From Oehlia diaphana (Eukaryota; Glomeromycota; Glomeromycetes; Glomerales; Glomeraceae): a stretch of DNA of 64,000 nucleotides. Numbering within the stretch: position 1 is the first letter of the stretch; each line of letters begins with the position of its first letter. The stretch covers positions 20,685-84,684 of the forward strand of contig QZLH01000150.1 in assembly GCA_003833135.1 (NCBI GenBank), in the 5' to 3' direction. Both the position numbers and the translations under genes were made by a program. Below, piece after piece: positions 11,797 to 23,986 of the stretch. Below the pieces are notes generated by a model. That model ran no database searches, was not told the DNA's origin, and saw only the letters and a list, made by a program, of their open reading frames with translations.

Positions 11797-12042
11797 TTAA
11801 GCCGTTCCAAATTAATTTTTAGTTTAGCGTTCTCCTCCCCCTATTTTTAAAAATTTTAAAATAATTGAAATAATTTAAACACATATGTTCACATATGTTT
11901 AAGCACCCTAAAATTGTGTGGCACCGAATATTTCCGATTTTACCAAAAATTTCCAAAATTTATAGTATGTTTTTATCCTCCCTCGAATATTTCAGCCAGT
12001 CAGAAAAGACATTAACCTAATTCTTAGTTTGGAATGGCCTTA
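11797..12042. mobile_element. MITE family 1, copy 1
   Basis: Left terminus TTAAGCCGTTCCAAATTAAT, then TTTAGTTTAGCG; right terminus CTTAGTTTGGAATGGCCTTA. These are imperfect terminal inverted repeats, also shared with the element at 59971-60260. The interior contains ACACATATGTTTAAGCACCC and TTTCCGATTTTACC words similar to that copy. No open reading frame. Confidence 0.7.
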
Positions 12043-12179
12043 TTGTGCTTTTTAACATAGGACAAAGTCAAGTATTGTTTATCAAAATCTTAAAAGTCAT
12101 CATTACATAATGACATGTTTACGTGATTAAATATATATCACTATTTACACACCTACAAAAAATTACGAATCCGGGGTTG

Positions 12180-12350
12180 ATATTAATATCTTGCCCCAAA
12201 ATTTTTCACCCCCACGTGACCTGCATAAAATGTCACCCCGCCGTTTTCATTTTTTCATAAGTATTCTGGGACTTAGAAAATTTTTAGTGGTGAAAAAAAT
12301 ATTTTTCACGCCCTTTAAACATCACCGGTCACGTGGGTGAAATTTTACTT
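12180..12350. repeat. CACCGGTCACGTG dispersed repeat, copy 1
   Basis: Contains CACGTGACC at the left and TTTTTCACGCCC, ATCACCGGTCACGTG and GAAATTTTA at the right, so it has an inverted character with CACGTG near both ends. Related copies are at 20437, 52500 and 55765. No coding content. Confidence 0.6.
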
Positions 12351-12647
12351 AGAAATCTTGGGGCGATATCATACTGGGGTAAATAAGCAAGAAAACATTA
12401 ATACCCTTATTCTTAACAAATTCAAAAGACAAGACAACAACATAGTCAAACTCCTAGATATACCCGCTGGGCTGTCCAATATATTAGTTGTGAGCAAAAC
12501 TAATCGTGTGACATATTTTTTCGTTATCTGTAATAAATTTAGTTAATAGAGCACATTTTATTCATGATTGTGACGATTCCTGCATAATATTTCACAATAT
12601 ATCAAACAATAATTATATAAGAAATATATATTATTTAATGTTATTTA

Positions 12648-12806
12648 ACAACATAGTTTAGATAATTTAAATGCACTTTTACGATATTTTTACAATAGTT
12701 ATAGTGATATTTCTGCAATACATCTAACAACAAAGTTTAGATATTTTAAATGCAATGTTACGATATATTTACAATAGTTATAGCGATATATCTGCAATAC
12801 ATTTAA
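12648..12806 (+). repeat. 79-base tandem duplication
   Basis: Two copies with period 79, each starting ACAACA.AGTTTAGAT and containing TTACGATAT, TACAATAGTTATAG and CTGCAATACAT. They differ at scattered bases, so the duplication is not recent. No function seen. Confidence 0.8.
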
Positions 12807-12965
12807 AATGATTTACCATGCATAGTAACGGACATGGCACTATATTATAATTTTTTCCATTACTTAATGTTAACTTACTTGTGAATTCAATTGGCACAGT
12901 ACCGTCACGATTCTATTTAAACATCTAAATGACATTGGATAAAAAATTGAAGTTTCTGCAAAGAA

Positions 12966-13858
12966 GGATCTTCATTTTCTAAAGAATCAGATGTTTATAG
13001 TATGGGTATGATTATGTGGGAACTCACAATAGGTTGTAAACCTTTTGCTAATGTTGAACATGATATCAATCTGATTTTTGAAATCCTTGATGGAGAACGA
13101 CCTGAAATTACAGAAGATACACCAGAATGTTATGCAAATTTAATGAAAAATTGTTGGGTTCCTGATCCCAAAAAAAGACCCTCAGCAAAAAAGATTCGGA
13201 ATACTTTTGGTAGTTGGTCTTTCAGAAATAGGCATAACGATATATTTAATGAAGCTGAATTAAAAAGAAGAGAGTTAATAGAATCACAAAAGCTTGGTCC
13301 TAAGTTTGCTAAAAAACCTCATCCAAGAGCTATTTATACAAGTAGATCACTAAGCTCTTTCATTTATAAATGTTCATCGAATAATTTATCTTCAAGTATC
13401 TCATCTTATAATAAACAAGGTATTGTCTTAGAAAAAATCTAAAAATTAATCGTAGTAATTTTAATCAAATGCAGTAAAACTTTTTAGGTTATAGTAGTTA
13501 CATTTCAGTAGAACAAGAATTTGATATAAACGTTGAAAGGTAGTTTAAAATTATTATGATTTGTTTAGTTATTTTTGAATTTGAATTCTAAAATTTAATT
13601 GCTTTGCATCCAAATGCAACTTATAGTAGTTCACTAGCAGCAACTTCGAGAAAGCGAAATATAGAGGAATCAAATATTGAAATTCATGACGATTTGGGTA
13701 AATATTTGTCTGACCAAATGGAGCTTATATTGTCTTTGTTGAAATTGACTATTTATAATTTGCTTAAATTATTTTTTTTTTTAATTTAATTTAAAATAGG
13801 AAAATACGTTAAAACCAGTTCCAGTTATCCAAGGACGCTATATATGAATGGAATTTGA
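12966..13858 (+). pseudogene. 5'-truncated kinase, C-lobe and tail only
   Basis: Homology to the kinase at 7468 starts abruptly at GSSFSKESDVYSMGMIMWEL (after the APE motif). It continues through exon 3 to 13419, then exons 13488-13539, 13627-13697 and 13800-13858, with the same splice sites and phases as the intact genes. Upstream sequence is unrelated. All catalytic motifs (glycine loop, Lys, HRD, DLG) are missing, so it cannot be a kinase. The remaining frame is intact to GKYVKTSSSYPRTL and a stop, suggesting a recent truncating duplication. A short product from the internal Met at 13002 is possible but not supported. Confidence 0.8.
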
Positions 13859-14987
13859 TTACGTATTTATATAATTCTATTTTGATTTCATTCTATTAAA
13901 ATTTCTCAACAAAAAATCTTAGCCAGTTGTTCTATCGTTAACGAATATATTAAACTATCATTTTTTTCTTGGGTGTAAATTTTATACAGTACCTTTTCGT
14001 AAGTTGCAATAATATCTTACAGTATTTTTTTTTTATATTATTTTTATATAATTATATTATTATTGTACGTGTTATCTGTCATATATTGCAAATATTATTA
14101 TTTATTTATTTTATTACTATTGTATAATTATGTATTTGAGTTATAAATAATTAAATTTTCATTATAATTCTTATAAATTGCGTGGTATTGCTAAAGTTCA
14201 CCAGTGGTTATGGTCATCATACCAGCATTATGATTTACTTTTGGCCAGAATTAAAAATCTAATAAAATAATGGCTGGCATTATACCATAAATTACCGTGA
14301 TGTTTAGTAATACCATAAATTTGTTCTGTTTTTTTTTCATAATAGTATGTAAAATATTAATCGTCCGAAGCGAATCGTCCGAAGCGTAGCGTAGTTGTGC
14401 ATATATCTTATCATTAAAATATTGAATCGAGCTTTAGATACTCTTTAGATACCACTCTCGTAAAAAATTTGGTCTTTTACTGACGCGGACATTGTTTATA
14501 AGATTTGGTTGGCAAAGTAACACAAATTTGCGGTGTAAAAGGCTAAAAGCAATAGAAATTATTCGTAAAAATATTCTAAACATTTGTTTTCCAACTGTGA
14601 AAAATCAAACATTTTCTAGATATAACCTGCTTTTACCTCACTTGTCGAGAACTATGAACATAAATTTAATAAACGAAAAATTTCATTTATTCAGAATACA
14701 ACTCATTCAAAGAAGTAATTGATAGGTTTGTAATTTTGATGATTTCGTTATGTACATTAAAAAGGTTTAATCAAATACTAGGTGGTCGTACAAGATGACG
14801 TACAACGTACAATCCTTAACTGGTATCATACAAAAAATTAATTTACCAAAGTACGGAAAGATTTTATCACAATCAAATACGTAGACGAAGGTTTTAACTT
14901 CTAAAGTTTGTTACATCATCTCAACAAAGGATTATCAAACAACTTTCACTTTGTCTACGAAAAAAGGAAATTCGTTCTCAAAATATT
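13859..14987. other. intergenic, no supported gene
   Basis: AT-rich. It includes a short direct repeat near 14365 (ATCGTCCGAAGCG, twice) and an open frame of 76 codons at 14492-14722 without any recognisable domain, which I do not call. Confidence 0.4.
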
Positions 14988-15069
14988 CTATATCAGTCAC
15001 AGAGCCGAATGATTGGATACGTTGTGTCACATTTTCGCTAATCAACGAAGGGCCCTGTGACCGATATAG
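14988..15069. repeat. 82-base inverted repeat
   Basis: Ends CTATATCAGTCACAGAGCC and GGGCCCTGTGACCGATATAG are inverted repeats with two mismatches across 19 bases. The small size and absence of coding sequence fit a miniature inverted-repeat element or the remnant of one. Confidence 0.6.
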
Positions 15070-15733
15070 CCTCACATCCAAATAAAAGCGTTATCGTTCC
15101 ATTAACTATAATATAATAAATATGCTTTATTTGATTTTCCATAAATTTCATTTTTATACCCACTTTATAATCTTCAAACTTTTCCCGAGGATCGTTTATA
15201 AATAAATGACTTGGAAAAACATTACAGTAGTAAACTTTCTGGACCCTTTCTGGACCATCTCTACTAGTTTATACGAGATGATTTAACTCATAAAAACCGA
15301 AAATCTTATGACAGAGATTGATTAGAATTAAATAAAATGATACTTCATTGATTCGTTAATTTCAAATTATTAATATAAGTTTTTGTGTCCTAACATATCC
15401 TAACAAAGAATCAGTGTTGAGCAAGGACTACCAATAATAGTGTTAATTATGATCTACACATCTATTCAGGGCCGGAATTACGTAATTTTTCCTGGCATTA
15501 TCCAAAAACGGAAAGTTCCACACATTATTTTGGCGCAAAATCGAGGCTAGTGGCGCGTGAAATACGCGCCTCAATTTTCAGTTGATCTGATAATTATTTT
15601 TTTCAAGCATTTCAAAAATTCTAATATTTTCTCAATAATAATAATAATAAAATCTCATAAAATTGACGACAGTGACACGTCAACAATGATCAAGTGATCA
15701 ACAAGTGATCAACCTCAGATCGACGGATTCGAA
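15070..15733. other. intergenic, nothing identified
   Basis: AT-rich. A block near 15472 (TATTCAGGGCCGGAATTACG) recurs in altered form near 16362 (TATTCAGGGTTGGCGTAATT). An (AAT)n stretch lies near 15642. Confidence 0.4.
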
Positions 15734-15875
15734 TCTTTGCGTCACATAATGTTAACTCCTGCGTAGATTTTTAATGAAAAAAACGGGCGTTTTTTAAACA
15801 TTACAATTTAATATCGTTTTATAACTAACATATAATAGATAATGCAATCATATTATTATAAAAAGTAATTCAAGA
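15734..15875 (+). repeat. TTAATGTTAACTC dispersed repeat, copy C
   Basis: CGTCACATAATGTTAACTCC, AGATTTTTAATGAAAAAAAC, GGGCGTTTTTTAAACATTAC, AATAGATAATGCAATCATAT and TTCAAGAATTC match copies A (6262) and B (11252) in order. Confidence 0.65.
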
Positions 15876-16775
15876 ATTCTATTGTAGTTTTAATAAACTA
15901 TTTATTTTATTCAGTGTAACATAACAATCGTAAAATTTCAAACCACAATTTAACCATATTTGGTTCATGAATGATCACAAAAAACGTATTTTTTGAAAAT
16001 ATGGGGGAATTTATAATAAAGTTTTCTAAACAATACTTGAGAAATTAAAAAAAAAAAAATAAAATAATGAAAAAAAAAATATGAAAAAAAAAAGTTTCTC
16101 ATAAAGGAAATTCGGCATAAATAATTATTATTATAATTATTAAACAAAAACAAATAAATAAAAAGATCTCATACCGTAAAATACCGTAAACATATGTCAT
16201 ATGTGTTACACATTATCAATTTACTTTACGTAGTATTTTTTTTTTTTTATGCATAAATATTCATTAACAAAATTTTTTTTTTTATTTAATACCTAAACTT
16301 TTATTAACAGTTAAAAATATGAAATGAAAAAAAAAAGTGGGTAGTGGAACGGGCACAAGTATTCAGGGTTGGCGTAATTGCGTATTTTTATGTACGGGTT
16401 AAGTGTTTTGGCGTAAATGCATTCAATATTTCCAAAAGATATTAAACCATATACATAATAAATATAACCATAAATATAATACAATATCCTAATAAAAAAT
16501 AAAGAAAAAAAAAAAAAAAAAAAAAAAAAGTAAAAAAGATCGACATCCCGAATTTAATTTATCCTTATGGTTTAGAGTTATATGTACATTTGATTTTAGA
16601 CTCTGATATAATAATGAAATAATGATAGTCAAAAAGTACTAATTTATAACGCTACTCTCCTTTTAAATATTCTCCACATTTTTTTTAAAAAAAACGCTAA
16701 ACTTTAATATATATATATATTTATATTTTTTTTTTTTAAAAAAAAAAAAAATTTATATATATAAATTTATATAAT
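15876..16775. other. low-complexity upstream region of BTB gene
   Basis: Many A and T homopolymers (A run near 16505-16530; mirror-like T/A block 16725-16765 just before the next ATG). No exon found. The A/T block next to the start codon resembles poly(A) tracts before other BTB genes in the window. Confidence 0.4.
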
Positions 16776-18410
16776 ATGCAATTAGAATTATTACCGTGTC
16801 TTTCTTCGGAATTTTCTAAATTACTTAAAAATCCTTATAATTATGATATTATTATAAGGATTAATGAAAAAGAATTTAAAGTACATTCAATAATATTATA
16901 TGCACGTTCAAATTATTTTAAGATTTTATTATCACAAGGAAGGATTATTAATGAATTTAATATTATGTGTCTTGAGTTATCGGAAGTTGATCCGGAAATT
17001 TTCGAAATGATTATTACGTAAGTACATTTTATTTTTTTTATCCGCGACAATCTTTTTGACAATACATAACTAAAATATATATATATATATTTTTTTTTAC
17101 TTAGGTATATATATACAGGAATAATAGATTTTTCAAATGCTACAAGTGAAAAAATATTTTCATTCTTGATCACATCATCAAAATTAAATTTATCAGAAGC
17201 AACATCATTTACACAATCATATTTAGTAGATAATGAAAAGAATTGGATACATGAAAATTTTTCAAAAGTATTAAATAATGTATTTAAATTAGAAAATTGT
17301 AAAAAAATTCAAAATTATTGTATAAAAAGGGTTTGTTTCGAAGCGAAATCATTTTTTTCTTCAAAAGATTCTTTAAATCTTAAAAAAAATATTTTAAATT
17401 TAATATTAGATTTAGATAATTTATATATTGAAGAAATTGATTTATGGGATTTTTTAATTGAATGGGGTATGAATCAATTACATAAAATTCATAATTATAA
17501 TATTAATATTAATTATTATAATAATAATAATAATAATATTAGTATTTTTATTAATAATAATAATTATGATGATGATGATGAAGAAAATCAAAAAAATCAT
17601 AAATTTATTAATAATATTAATAATGAAATTATGAATCAACAACATAAATCACCAAAATGGAAAATTCGTGAAGCATTAAAGAAAATTTTGGATCCTTTAA
17701 TTTATAGAATAAGATTTAGAGAAATAAGTTCTGACGATTTTTATGAAAAGATTAAACCTTATAAAATGATGATTCCAATGGAAATATATGAAGATATTAT
17801 GTCATATTATCTTATAGGAACTTCTACAAAGGTAAATATGCCTTCTATACCAAGAAGAGGTTATATTAATTCTTTAATAATTAATTCAAAACATATGAAT
17901 ATTATATCAAGTTGGATCGATAAGAAAGATTTAGAAAATAATGATTTAATAACAAAAATTAATCAATATGAATATAAATTATTATTTAGAACAACTTCTT
18001 TAGAAGATTTTAATTCAATAAGATTTCATGAATATTGTGATAATAATGGTCCTTGTATAGTAATAATTAAGATTAAAGATTCAAATAAAATTATTGGAGG
18101 TTATAATCCTATTGGTTGGTGTATAAGTAATTCTTGGTTACAATCTAATGATAGTTTTATTTTTTCTTTTGATGATTATTTGAATTTATCAAAAAGTAGA
18201 ATTAGTAGAATATTAGAAAATAGTAAATATTCTATTTATGATTGTAAGGATTTTAATTTATTATTAAATTTTGGTAATGGTGATTTAATTTTAGATGGTA
18301 CAATTGGAATCTGTGATAAATCTAATTATGAATTTTGTATATTAAATAACGATGAAAGATGTTTTGAAGCTGAACAATTAGAAGTATTTAGTGTACAATT
18401 AATCGATTAA
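16776..18410 (+). CDS. BTB-BACK-TLDc protein, Asn-rich
   Basis: Two exons, 16776-17017 and 17105-18410, with a phase-2 intron at the codon just before YIYTG; 515 aa. The BTB domain (about 1-115) shows YDIIIRINEKEFKVHSIILY and ARSNYFKILLS. BACK (about 120-290) has LRNINLD-type helices and the conserved DFYEKIKPYKMMIP. TLDc (about 320-515) has YKLLFRTTSLEDF, GPCIVIIK, IIGGYNPIGW, SFIFSFDD and a closing QLEVFSVQ. Between BACK helices lies a low-complexity run of Asn and then Asp (about 210-245) from AAT/GAT codons. BTB-BACK proteins commonly bridge Cul3 ligases to substrates; TLDc proteins bind V-ATPase in other fungi and animals. The role here is inferred. This is the most divergent BTB domain in the window. 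The gene faces the next one tail-to-tail. Confidence 0.85.
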
Positions 18411-18564
18411 AAAAAAAAAAAATTTCAATTATTAAAAATATTTCTCATTTATTAAAAAAAAAAAAAATTCTATACATACAACAAAAATTTCTTAATAATT
18501 GTTTATTGTACCGCTTTTTTATTTAAAGAAAAATATGTATATATAACAGATATCTTAAAAAGAT

Positions 18565-19751
18565 TTATTGTTTAACAACCCTAAAAGCTTCCACTTCTTT
18601 AACAGCATAAGATGCATTCACTTGAAAATTTTCATAATACCCTTGATCGTTAAGATGTAAATTTTTGTCATTATCCATAGTCATGGATCCTCCGCCAAAA
18701 TTGAACGCGCAATCATAAAATTCATATAGAGCATAATTAGGACATGTTACTCTACTTATCTTCATATTTTCAATATCTCCATCATTCTCAAAGGAAAAGA
18801 TAAAACTATCGTATGTGTAATGCCATTGACTACCATTACAAAAATAAACTCCGATAGGACTGTAACCTCCGAATATTTTTGGTGAAGAATGAACACTGAC
18901 TAAAACTAAACATGGAAGTTGACGATAACAATTATTTTTAAAATTATCTGAACTAATATAATCGCGACTACTACGATATAGAAGATCAAATTTATATTTA
19001 TGGTTATTCTGGTTATTCTCACTACGTTGATAGTACATGTAATTACTGTAATTACAAGATTTAGATTTCTCTTCGATATAATTAATAATCGCTGAAGCAA
19101 GTTTTGGTTTTACAATTGTTGATTCAATATGGTTCGTTCCAATTCGTGGTGTTAAAATCATTGATTTTGGCAAGGTATTTTTTAAATAAAATTCCATCAT
19201 ACCTTCATAAATATTATCAGGTATAATAGCTTTGTATGGACGGATTTTATCAAAAAAATCTTTAGAATTAATGTATGTAAATCGAATTAGAGGAATGATT
19301 CCTTTCATTGTATTCTTTAAATCCTCATAATTTTTGTTAGTCCACTCATTCTGAGGTTTATCCTTCAATCCAGGTGTTTTCTTGATACCCCATTTAATCA
19401 AAGAATCCCAGACGGTAATTTCTTCAACCTGTAAGTCATCACGTTTAAGAAGTTCATGGAGAATTTCAGTATCTAATGATACGAAATTATTAGAAAAGAA
19501 AAATGGTAGTGGATGTACACAGATTAATCCAAGGCAATAACCAAGTAATTTTTTACAATTAATAAGTCTAAACACAGATTTTAAAATAAGAACAAAATTT
19601 TGTTGAACCCAAGTTATTTGTTTTTCAATTAAATAATCTTGTACATAATTAAATAATTCTTCAAGGAGCAATTCGTCAGATGAAATTAACAATTCAAGAT
19701 TAACTTCCCCAGAATTCACAGTTAAATCTACTTCTCCCGTATAAATATATC

Positions 19752-19806
<55 letters not shown>

Positions 19807-20131
19807 TTATTAATTAAAAATATATGTACGTTACGTATGTAAAAATAAATAAATAAATAAATTTGATTTACTTGAGAATTATTTCGAAAATATTGGGATT
19901 AATATTTGGCTTTTCGAACTTAATTGTACCATTCTCATTCTTTTTACCAGTCCATTTAGACGATAACGCACTTTTGAAATAAGCTGAACGAAATCTCAAA
20001 ATATTTGAATGTGCACGAAATTCTTTTACATTATGATTTTTTCCTACACGAATGATAACATCACGATCATCCGCATTATATAACATTAATAAAAGGTCCC
20101 GTGAGAGGCCTGCATGAAATTTTGCAGCCAT
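18565..20131 (-). CDS. BTB-BACK-TLDc protein
   Basis: Exons 20131-19872 and 19750-18565; 481 aa. The start MAAKFHAGLSRDL is chosen because the family begins with (K/E)xHxxLxxDLSxML about 10 residues before the first BTB strand; the upstream in-frame Met at 20188 would add a poly-Phe stretch unlike paralogues. BTB: DVIIRVGKNHNVKEFRAHSN, LRFRSAYFKSALS. The acceptor is AG followed by A rather than G, still coding K-YIYTGE. BACK: LKRDDLQVEEITVWDSLIKW. TLDc: FDLLYRSSRDY, PCLVLVSVHSSPKIFGGYSP, DSFIFSFEN, FNFGGGSM, EVEAFRVV. A T/A homopolymer block occupies the intron. Probable Cul3-adaptor-like protein of unknown target. Confidence 0.88.
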
Positions 20132-20436
20132 TTTATTAAAAAAAAAAAAAAATTGTGGAAAAAGGGGAGCGGTGGCGCAAACAACCAAGTTAAATAATGA
20201 CGAACGTCACACAATGTCAATCTCATATTGTACAACAGTATATCGACAAACCAAGTTTTTACATAAAAATTGCTTGATAATAAAGAATCCATATAATCAT
20301 GTATAACCTCGCTTTGGGTAAAAACTAAAAAGTAACATTTGGAAGGAGGTACAATTGGTCAATAAAATTTTTACCTGATCTAACGTTAATATTACACAAC
20401 ACCAACAAATTTCTATCCACGTGACTTAAAAATATT
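20132..20436 (-). promoter_or_regulatory. upstream region of BTB gene
   Basis: Immediately upstream of the minus-strand ATG is an A-rich leader (14 A/T-run bases at 20138-20152). Further up, GATTGACATTGTGTGACG resembles the TTTTGACATTAATAAAAC..GTGTGATA block upstream of the paralogue at 33728. Weak evidence for a shared promoter. Confidence 0.3.
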
Positions 20437-20545
20437 CATCACGTTTTCACTGTTTATATTTATCGTTTTTTATTTGACTCCCAAATTATTTTTTCACATC
20501 CTTAAATGTCACCGGTCATGTGGAGTAGAATTTTAATTATAGGTA
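20437..20545. repeat. CACCGGTCACGTG dispersed repeat, copy 2
   Basis: CACGTTTTCACTGTTTATAT, TTTTTTCACATCC, TTAAATGTCACCGGTCATGT and GTAGAATTTTA match the copy at 55765 closely. CACGTG is altered to CATGTG here. It lies about 300 bases upstream of a BTB gene start. Confidence 0.65.
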
Positions 20546-21559
20546 AATTTAATATTACGGTCACACTACCTAAAATTATTTACAAATGACGTGATAATTT
20601 TTTTTCACATTCATTCAATAATGAGTTAGTGACGCATTTTATTAATTATTTATAATCAAATAGATTATATAATAATTTTTTAAAATACCTAGAGGTAACG
20701 ATAAATACATATCGATAACCCTATAATTAACCAGTCTAACCTAATATAACTATAACTTATCTAAAAGAATTTTAACTTAATCGTGTAATTCTATAACTAT
20801 ATTCGTGCCTATTACTAATTAATAATGTTTTTTTAAATATTTTTTTTTAATTTGCATAAAATTCTCAATTACAAAAAATTATATAAAAATTGCAAAAATC
20901 AGAAAAGTAACACATTAGAAAAAGTTAAGTCTAATTATTTCCGATTGCGGAAACGTACGCGAAACTAGGCAAAAATTCTCCACTTAACTAAAATCTAGTA
21001 CCTTTTTCCTCGAAAAAAAACCCTAACCCTTAATAATTAAATTATCGACTTCTCCGTGTGAATATTTTAAAATGTAATATATTATTAGCGGTATTGCGTC
21101 AGATAATCACAGTGACGGATGTGACAACGATAATTTAACCTAATCCTAACGCTAATACAGATATCGACTAAATTAGAATTTCTTTAGAAATAAAATTTGT
21201 CATACTTGAACTATATTATTATCATTATAGGTGGATTTGTTAATAATAATTCATATGAAGAGTACTACATAAATTAAATTTATTATCATACCCTGTAAAA
21301 AAAATCGATCCGTTTTTTATATTCCGTCTTTTTTCCGTAAAAGGCTCATATTTCTGGAATTAATAACCTTATATCCCAGAATTTATCGAATTATTTACAT
21401 TTCCGTGAACGGATCCGGGAAAATATGAAATTGTTTGCACAATAATGTGAATCATACTTTCCATAAATTTCAATTGGGTATTTCGTATCAAAATTATTGA
21501 ATGTTAAAATTATTAACTGTTCTATTGTTTGCGTGATTTGGTTTGATCAATATTAGACA
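20546..21559. other. intergenic, nothing identified
   Basis: AT-rich, no coding exon seen. Contains short CCCTAACCC-like text near 21022. Confidence 0.4.
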
Positions 21560-21860
21560 TGGACCTTGCCTTCTTGGTTTCTGCATCTGTTACGAATGTA
21601 CTATATGCGCTAAAATTAAAACTATCTCGACTATTGCGGTAATTCATGCATGTTCCGGTTTATCATTCCAAGTCATGGTAGCAAAAGTATTTGTTGGTAA
21701 AGTACCTTTCGTATGAAATTGCATAAATTATTCATAAATAATACTAGGAATGATCCTTAAATGGACGAGCTTTATCAAAAAATTTATGGCTCATTTCTGA
21801 GAATTGAATGAGAGGAATAAACCACCTCGGGTCGTTCTCTTCAATTTGATCAGATAGTTG
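21560..21860 (-). pseudogene. BACK-TLDc relic
   Basis: Minus-strand reading gives IQFSEMSHKFFDKARPFKD (compare FSEISSADFFDKVRPFKA in intact genes), then stops, YLIIYAISYERYFTNK-like text, and YRNSRDSFNFSA (compare YRSSRDG in TLDc). Several stops and frame changes. No BTB exon is visible upstream. An old decayed member of the same family. Confidence 0.65.
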
Positions 21861-22825
21861 ATGTCATTGTGCGAATCAACATTTCCAATAGAAATATAGT
21901 ATTATAAGTTTGAGCTTACCTTTTTTTTATAGTTTGATATAAATTCATAAATTTAAAGCAATGGATTTTTTATGACAATGATGACTTGAGTAAAAGTTAA
22001 AAGACAATCCATAATTGTATCAAATTATCTATTATTTATTTTAGTAATAATTTTTCTATATTGAAAAAATCTTGCTGAGAACTCATTTTTTTATACTAAA
22101 AATAAAATAAATTAAATAAATTGAGAGCGTTATGAAGATTTTAGCTCGCTTATTGTTTCATCTAAATAGAAAACTCTTCGAAACTCTGAAAATTATTTTT
22201 TTTTTTGCTAATCAATTGAGGTGCTTTAAGAACACTCTTAAAGTCTCTTTTAACTCTTGATATTGTCATTGTCCCTATTTCTCAACTGGGAGTCTCTCAA
22301 TTTTTTTATATAAATCAAGACCTGTACATTATATACTGTATAATTCTGACTAAATAAAAACTACAAAAATTAAACTGACTTTGACAAATCACAATATGGA
22401 TGGTTAACTAAAAATAAATGACGTTTAACAAATCTGATTTCTAATCATAGAGCTAAGGAGAATATATAGTCTTTGGTAATGATTTCTCCCATTGCAAGTT
22501 CTTTGCCCGCTTTCTTTGAGAACTTGTGGTTGTTTTGATATTATTTACGTATGCCTTTGTCTGATTAACAGAATACTGTACTTGATTTAATTTAATTACT
22601 GTATACTGCATCAATTAATTAATTAAAATTTTTTTGTACGTACTATCAACCCTTCAAAAGTTCGATCAATAAAATCATCTTTTCTTACTTGATAGAGATC
22701 AAACTCAGGTTTGTCAAAACAAAAATTTTCATCTTAAACCCTTAAGAAAGTGTATTAAATTTTATTAAAGATAAAATATATCAATTATTTTTTTTAAAAA
22801 AAATATTAAGCTTGAAAATCACCTG
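21861..22825. other. intergenic, nothing convincing
   Basis: AT-rich. A minus-strand frame of about 35 codons near 22160-22275 (MTISRVKRDFKSVLKAPQL) is the only coding-like text and is too short to call. Confidence 0.35.
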
Positions 22826-23118
22826 TTATTTGGATACCTTATATCTCCAAATTCTTAAATGAATTAATATTAAGTAATGAATATTTACTGAAAAATGTCT
22901 GGCTATGTGATCGTAGATATCTTTAAGCATTCGAATTAATTTCTTACGATCTATTAAATGATACAGTTTCTTTAAATCATCTACAGTAGCCAGAAATTTA
23001 ACAATTTTAAATATTAAGTCACACCTTTATTGGGTTTGCTTTTCTCTTTCCAAGGAGAATTTGATACCTCTTCCACAAAAATTCTAGCTTTTTTTTGGAA
23101 TAATTTGGTTTTAGACAT
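22826..23118 (-). CDS. hypothetical small protein, uncertain
   Basis: Reading on the minus strand, exon 23118-23025 (MSKTKLFQKKARIFVEEV..) and exon 22980-22826 (..DDLKKLYHLIDRKKLIRML..) join in frame over a 44-base GT..AG intron to give 82 aa ending WRYKVSK. The protein is Lys-rich and helical with no recognised domain. Alternatively the intron is not real: the bases before exon 2 also read IFKIVKFLATVDDLKKL in the exon-2 frame, which would make this a frameshifted relic. It lies downstream of, and on the same strand as, another unrecognised degenerate gene. Confidence 0.35.
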
Positions 23119-23286
23119 AATCATGAGGTCTAGTTTTCTCCCTATTTTCTTTCTTTTCTATTATATACAGTATATGATAAATGACGAAAAAATTTGAGTC
23201 AAATTATATATCTTTCTTTCTATAGTTTCTAAAAATTATATTATTGAGGTGTCAAAATATTTAAAATAACTTCCCTTTGAATAAAC

Positions 23287-23986
23287 TCATCGTTCCTCAT
23301 CCGTTTTTTCTTTATCGGCTTTCTCATTTTCCTTATAAAAGTTCTCAGAGCTAGAATTAGAAATCACGGAGTTTTTACGTTCGCTTGATGCTTTACTTGA
23401 TTTTTCGGGCCTATGAAAAATCATTTAATCATATAAAAGTTATTAAATAGCTTATTTTATTTAAGATTAATAATGGATTTATAACTTTAATATTCTGGTT
23501 TAACTTACATTAATAATAAAACATCTGTGAGCGATCTTGATGAATACTTAAGTGAAATTTCAATCTACCAGGAACCTTCATTAATTTCATTATTATGATA
23601 CTTATAATCTTTCATTTTTCTTATCCATTTACTAAATTGTTATCAAATTTAATTAGTTAAAATTTTTTTACCAGTTATAGTTTTGCCCCCCTATTAATAC
23701 TTACAAGTGATTTTTTATTGTAGATCCCTCTGAATTGAAAAAAAATCTTTCACTTCTTCTAATGAATTTTTTATAATGACAGTTATCATTATTAGATATG
23801 ACCTTCCACTCATCATCAGAAAATTCATTCTAATTCAAGTGAGTGGATTTCAGTATCAATAATTGATGAACAAATCGGTTCATCATAGTTGATGTTTGTT
23901 AAATCTATATCTCTTAAACATTTTTTAACGCGTTCGTGCATAACACTATTATTGATTTTCCATGGATAAGAACTAATCTCATCATC
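23287..23986 (-). pseudogene. unrecognised degenerate gene, three exons
   Basis: After an acceptor TTTAG at 23987, the minus strand reads DDEISSYPWKINNSVMHERV..CLRDIDLTNINYDEP..ICSSIIDTEIHS, a one-base frame change, NEFSDDEWKVISNNDN, then a canonical donor GTAAGT. A second exon reads KWIRKMKDYKYHNNEINEGS, an in-frame TAG, and EISLKYSSRSLTDVLLL. A donor GTAAGT and an acceptor CATAG lead to PEKSSKASSERKNSVISNSS and a stop at 23287. Coherent splice sites plus one frameshift and one stop suggest a recently decayed gene. Acidic and Ser/Lys-rich; family unknown. Confidence 0.45.

Noticed and set aside
14492..14722. 76-codon open frame
   Set aside because: No recognisable motif, no splice context, no similarity within the window.
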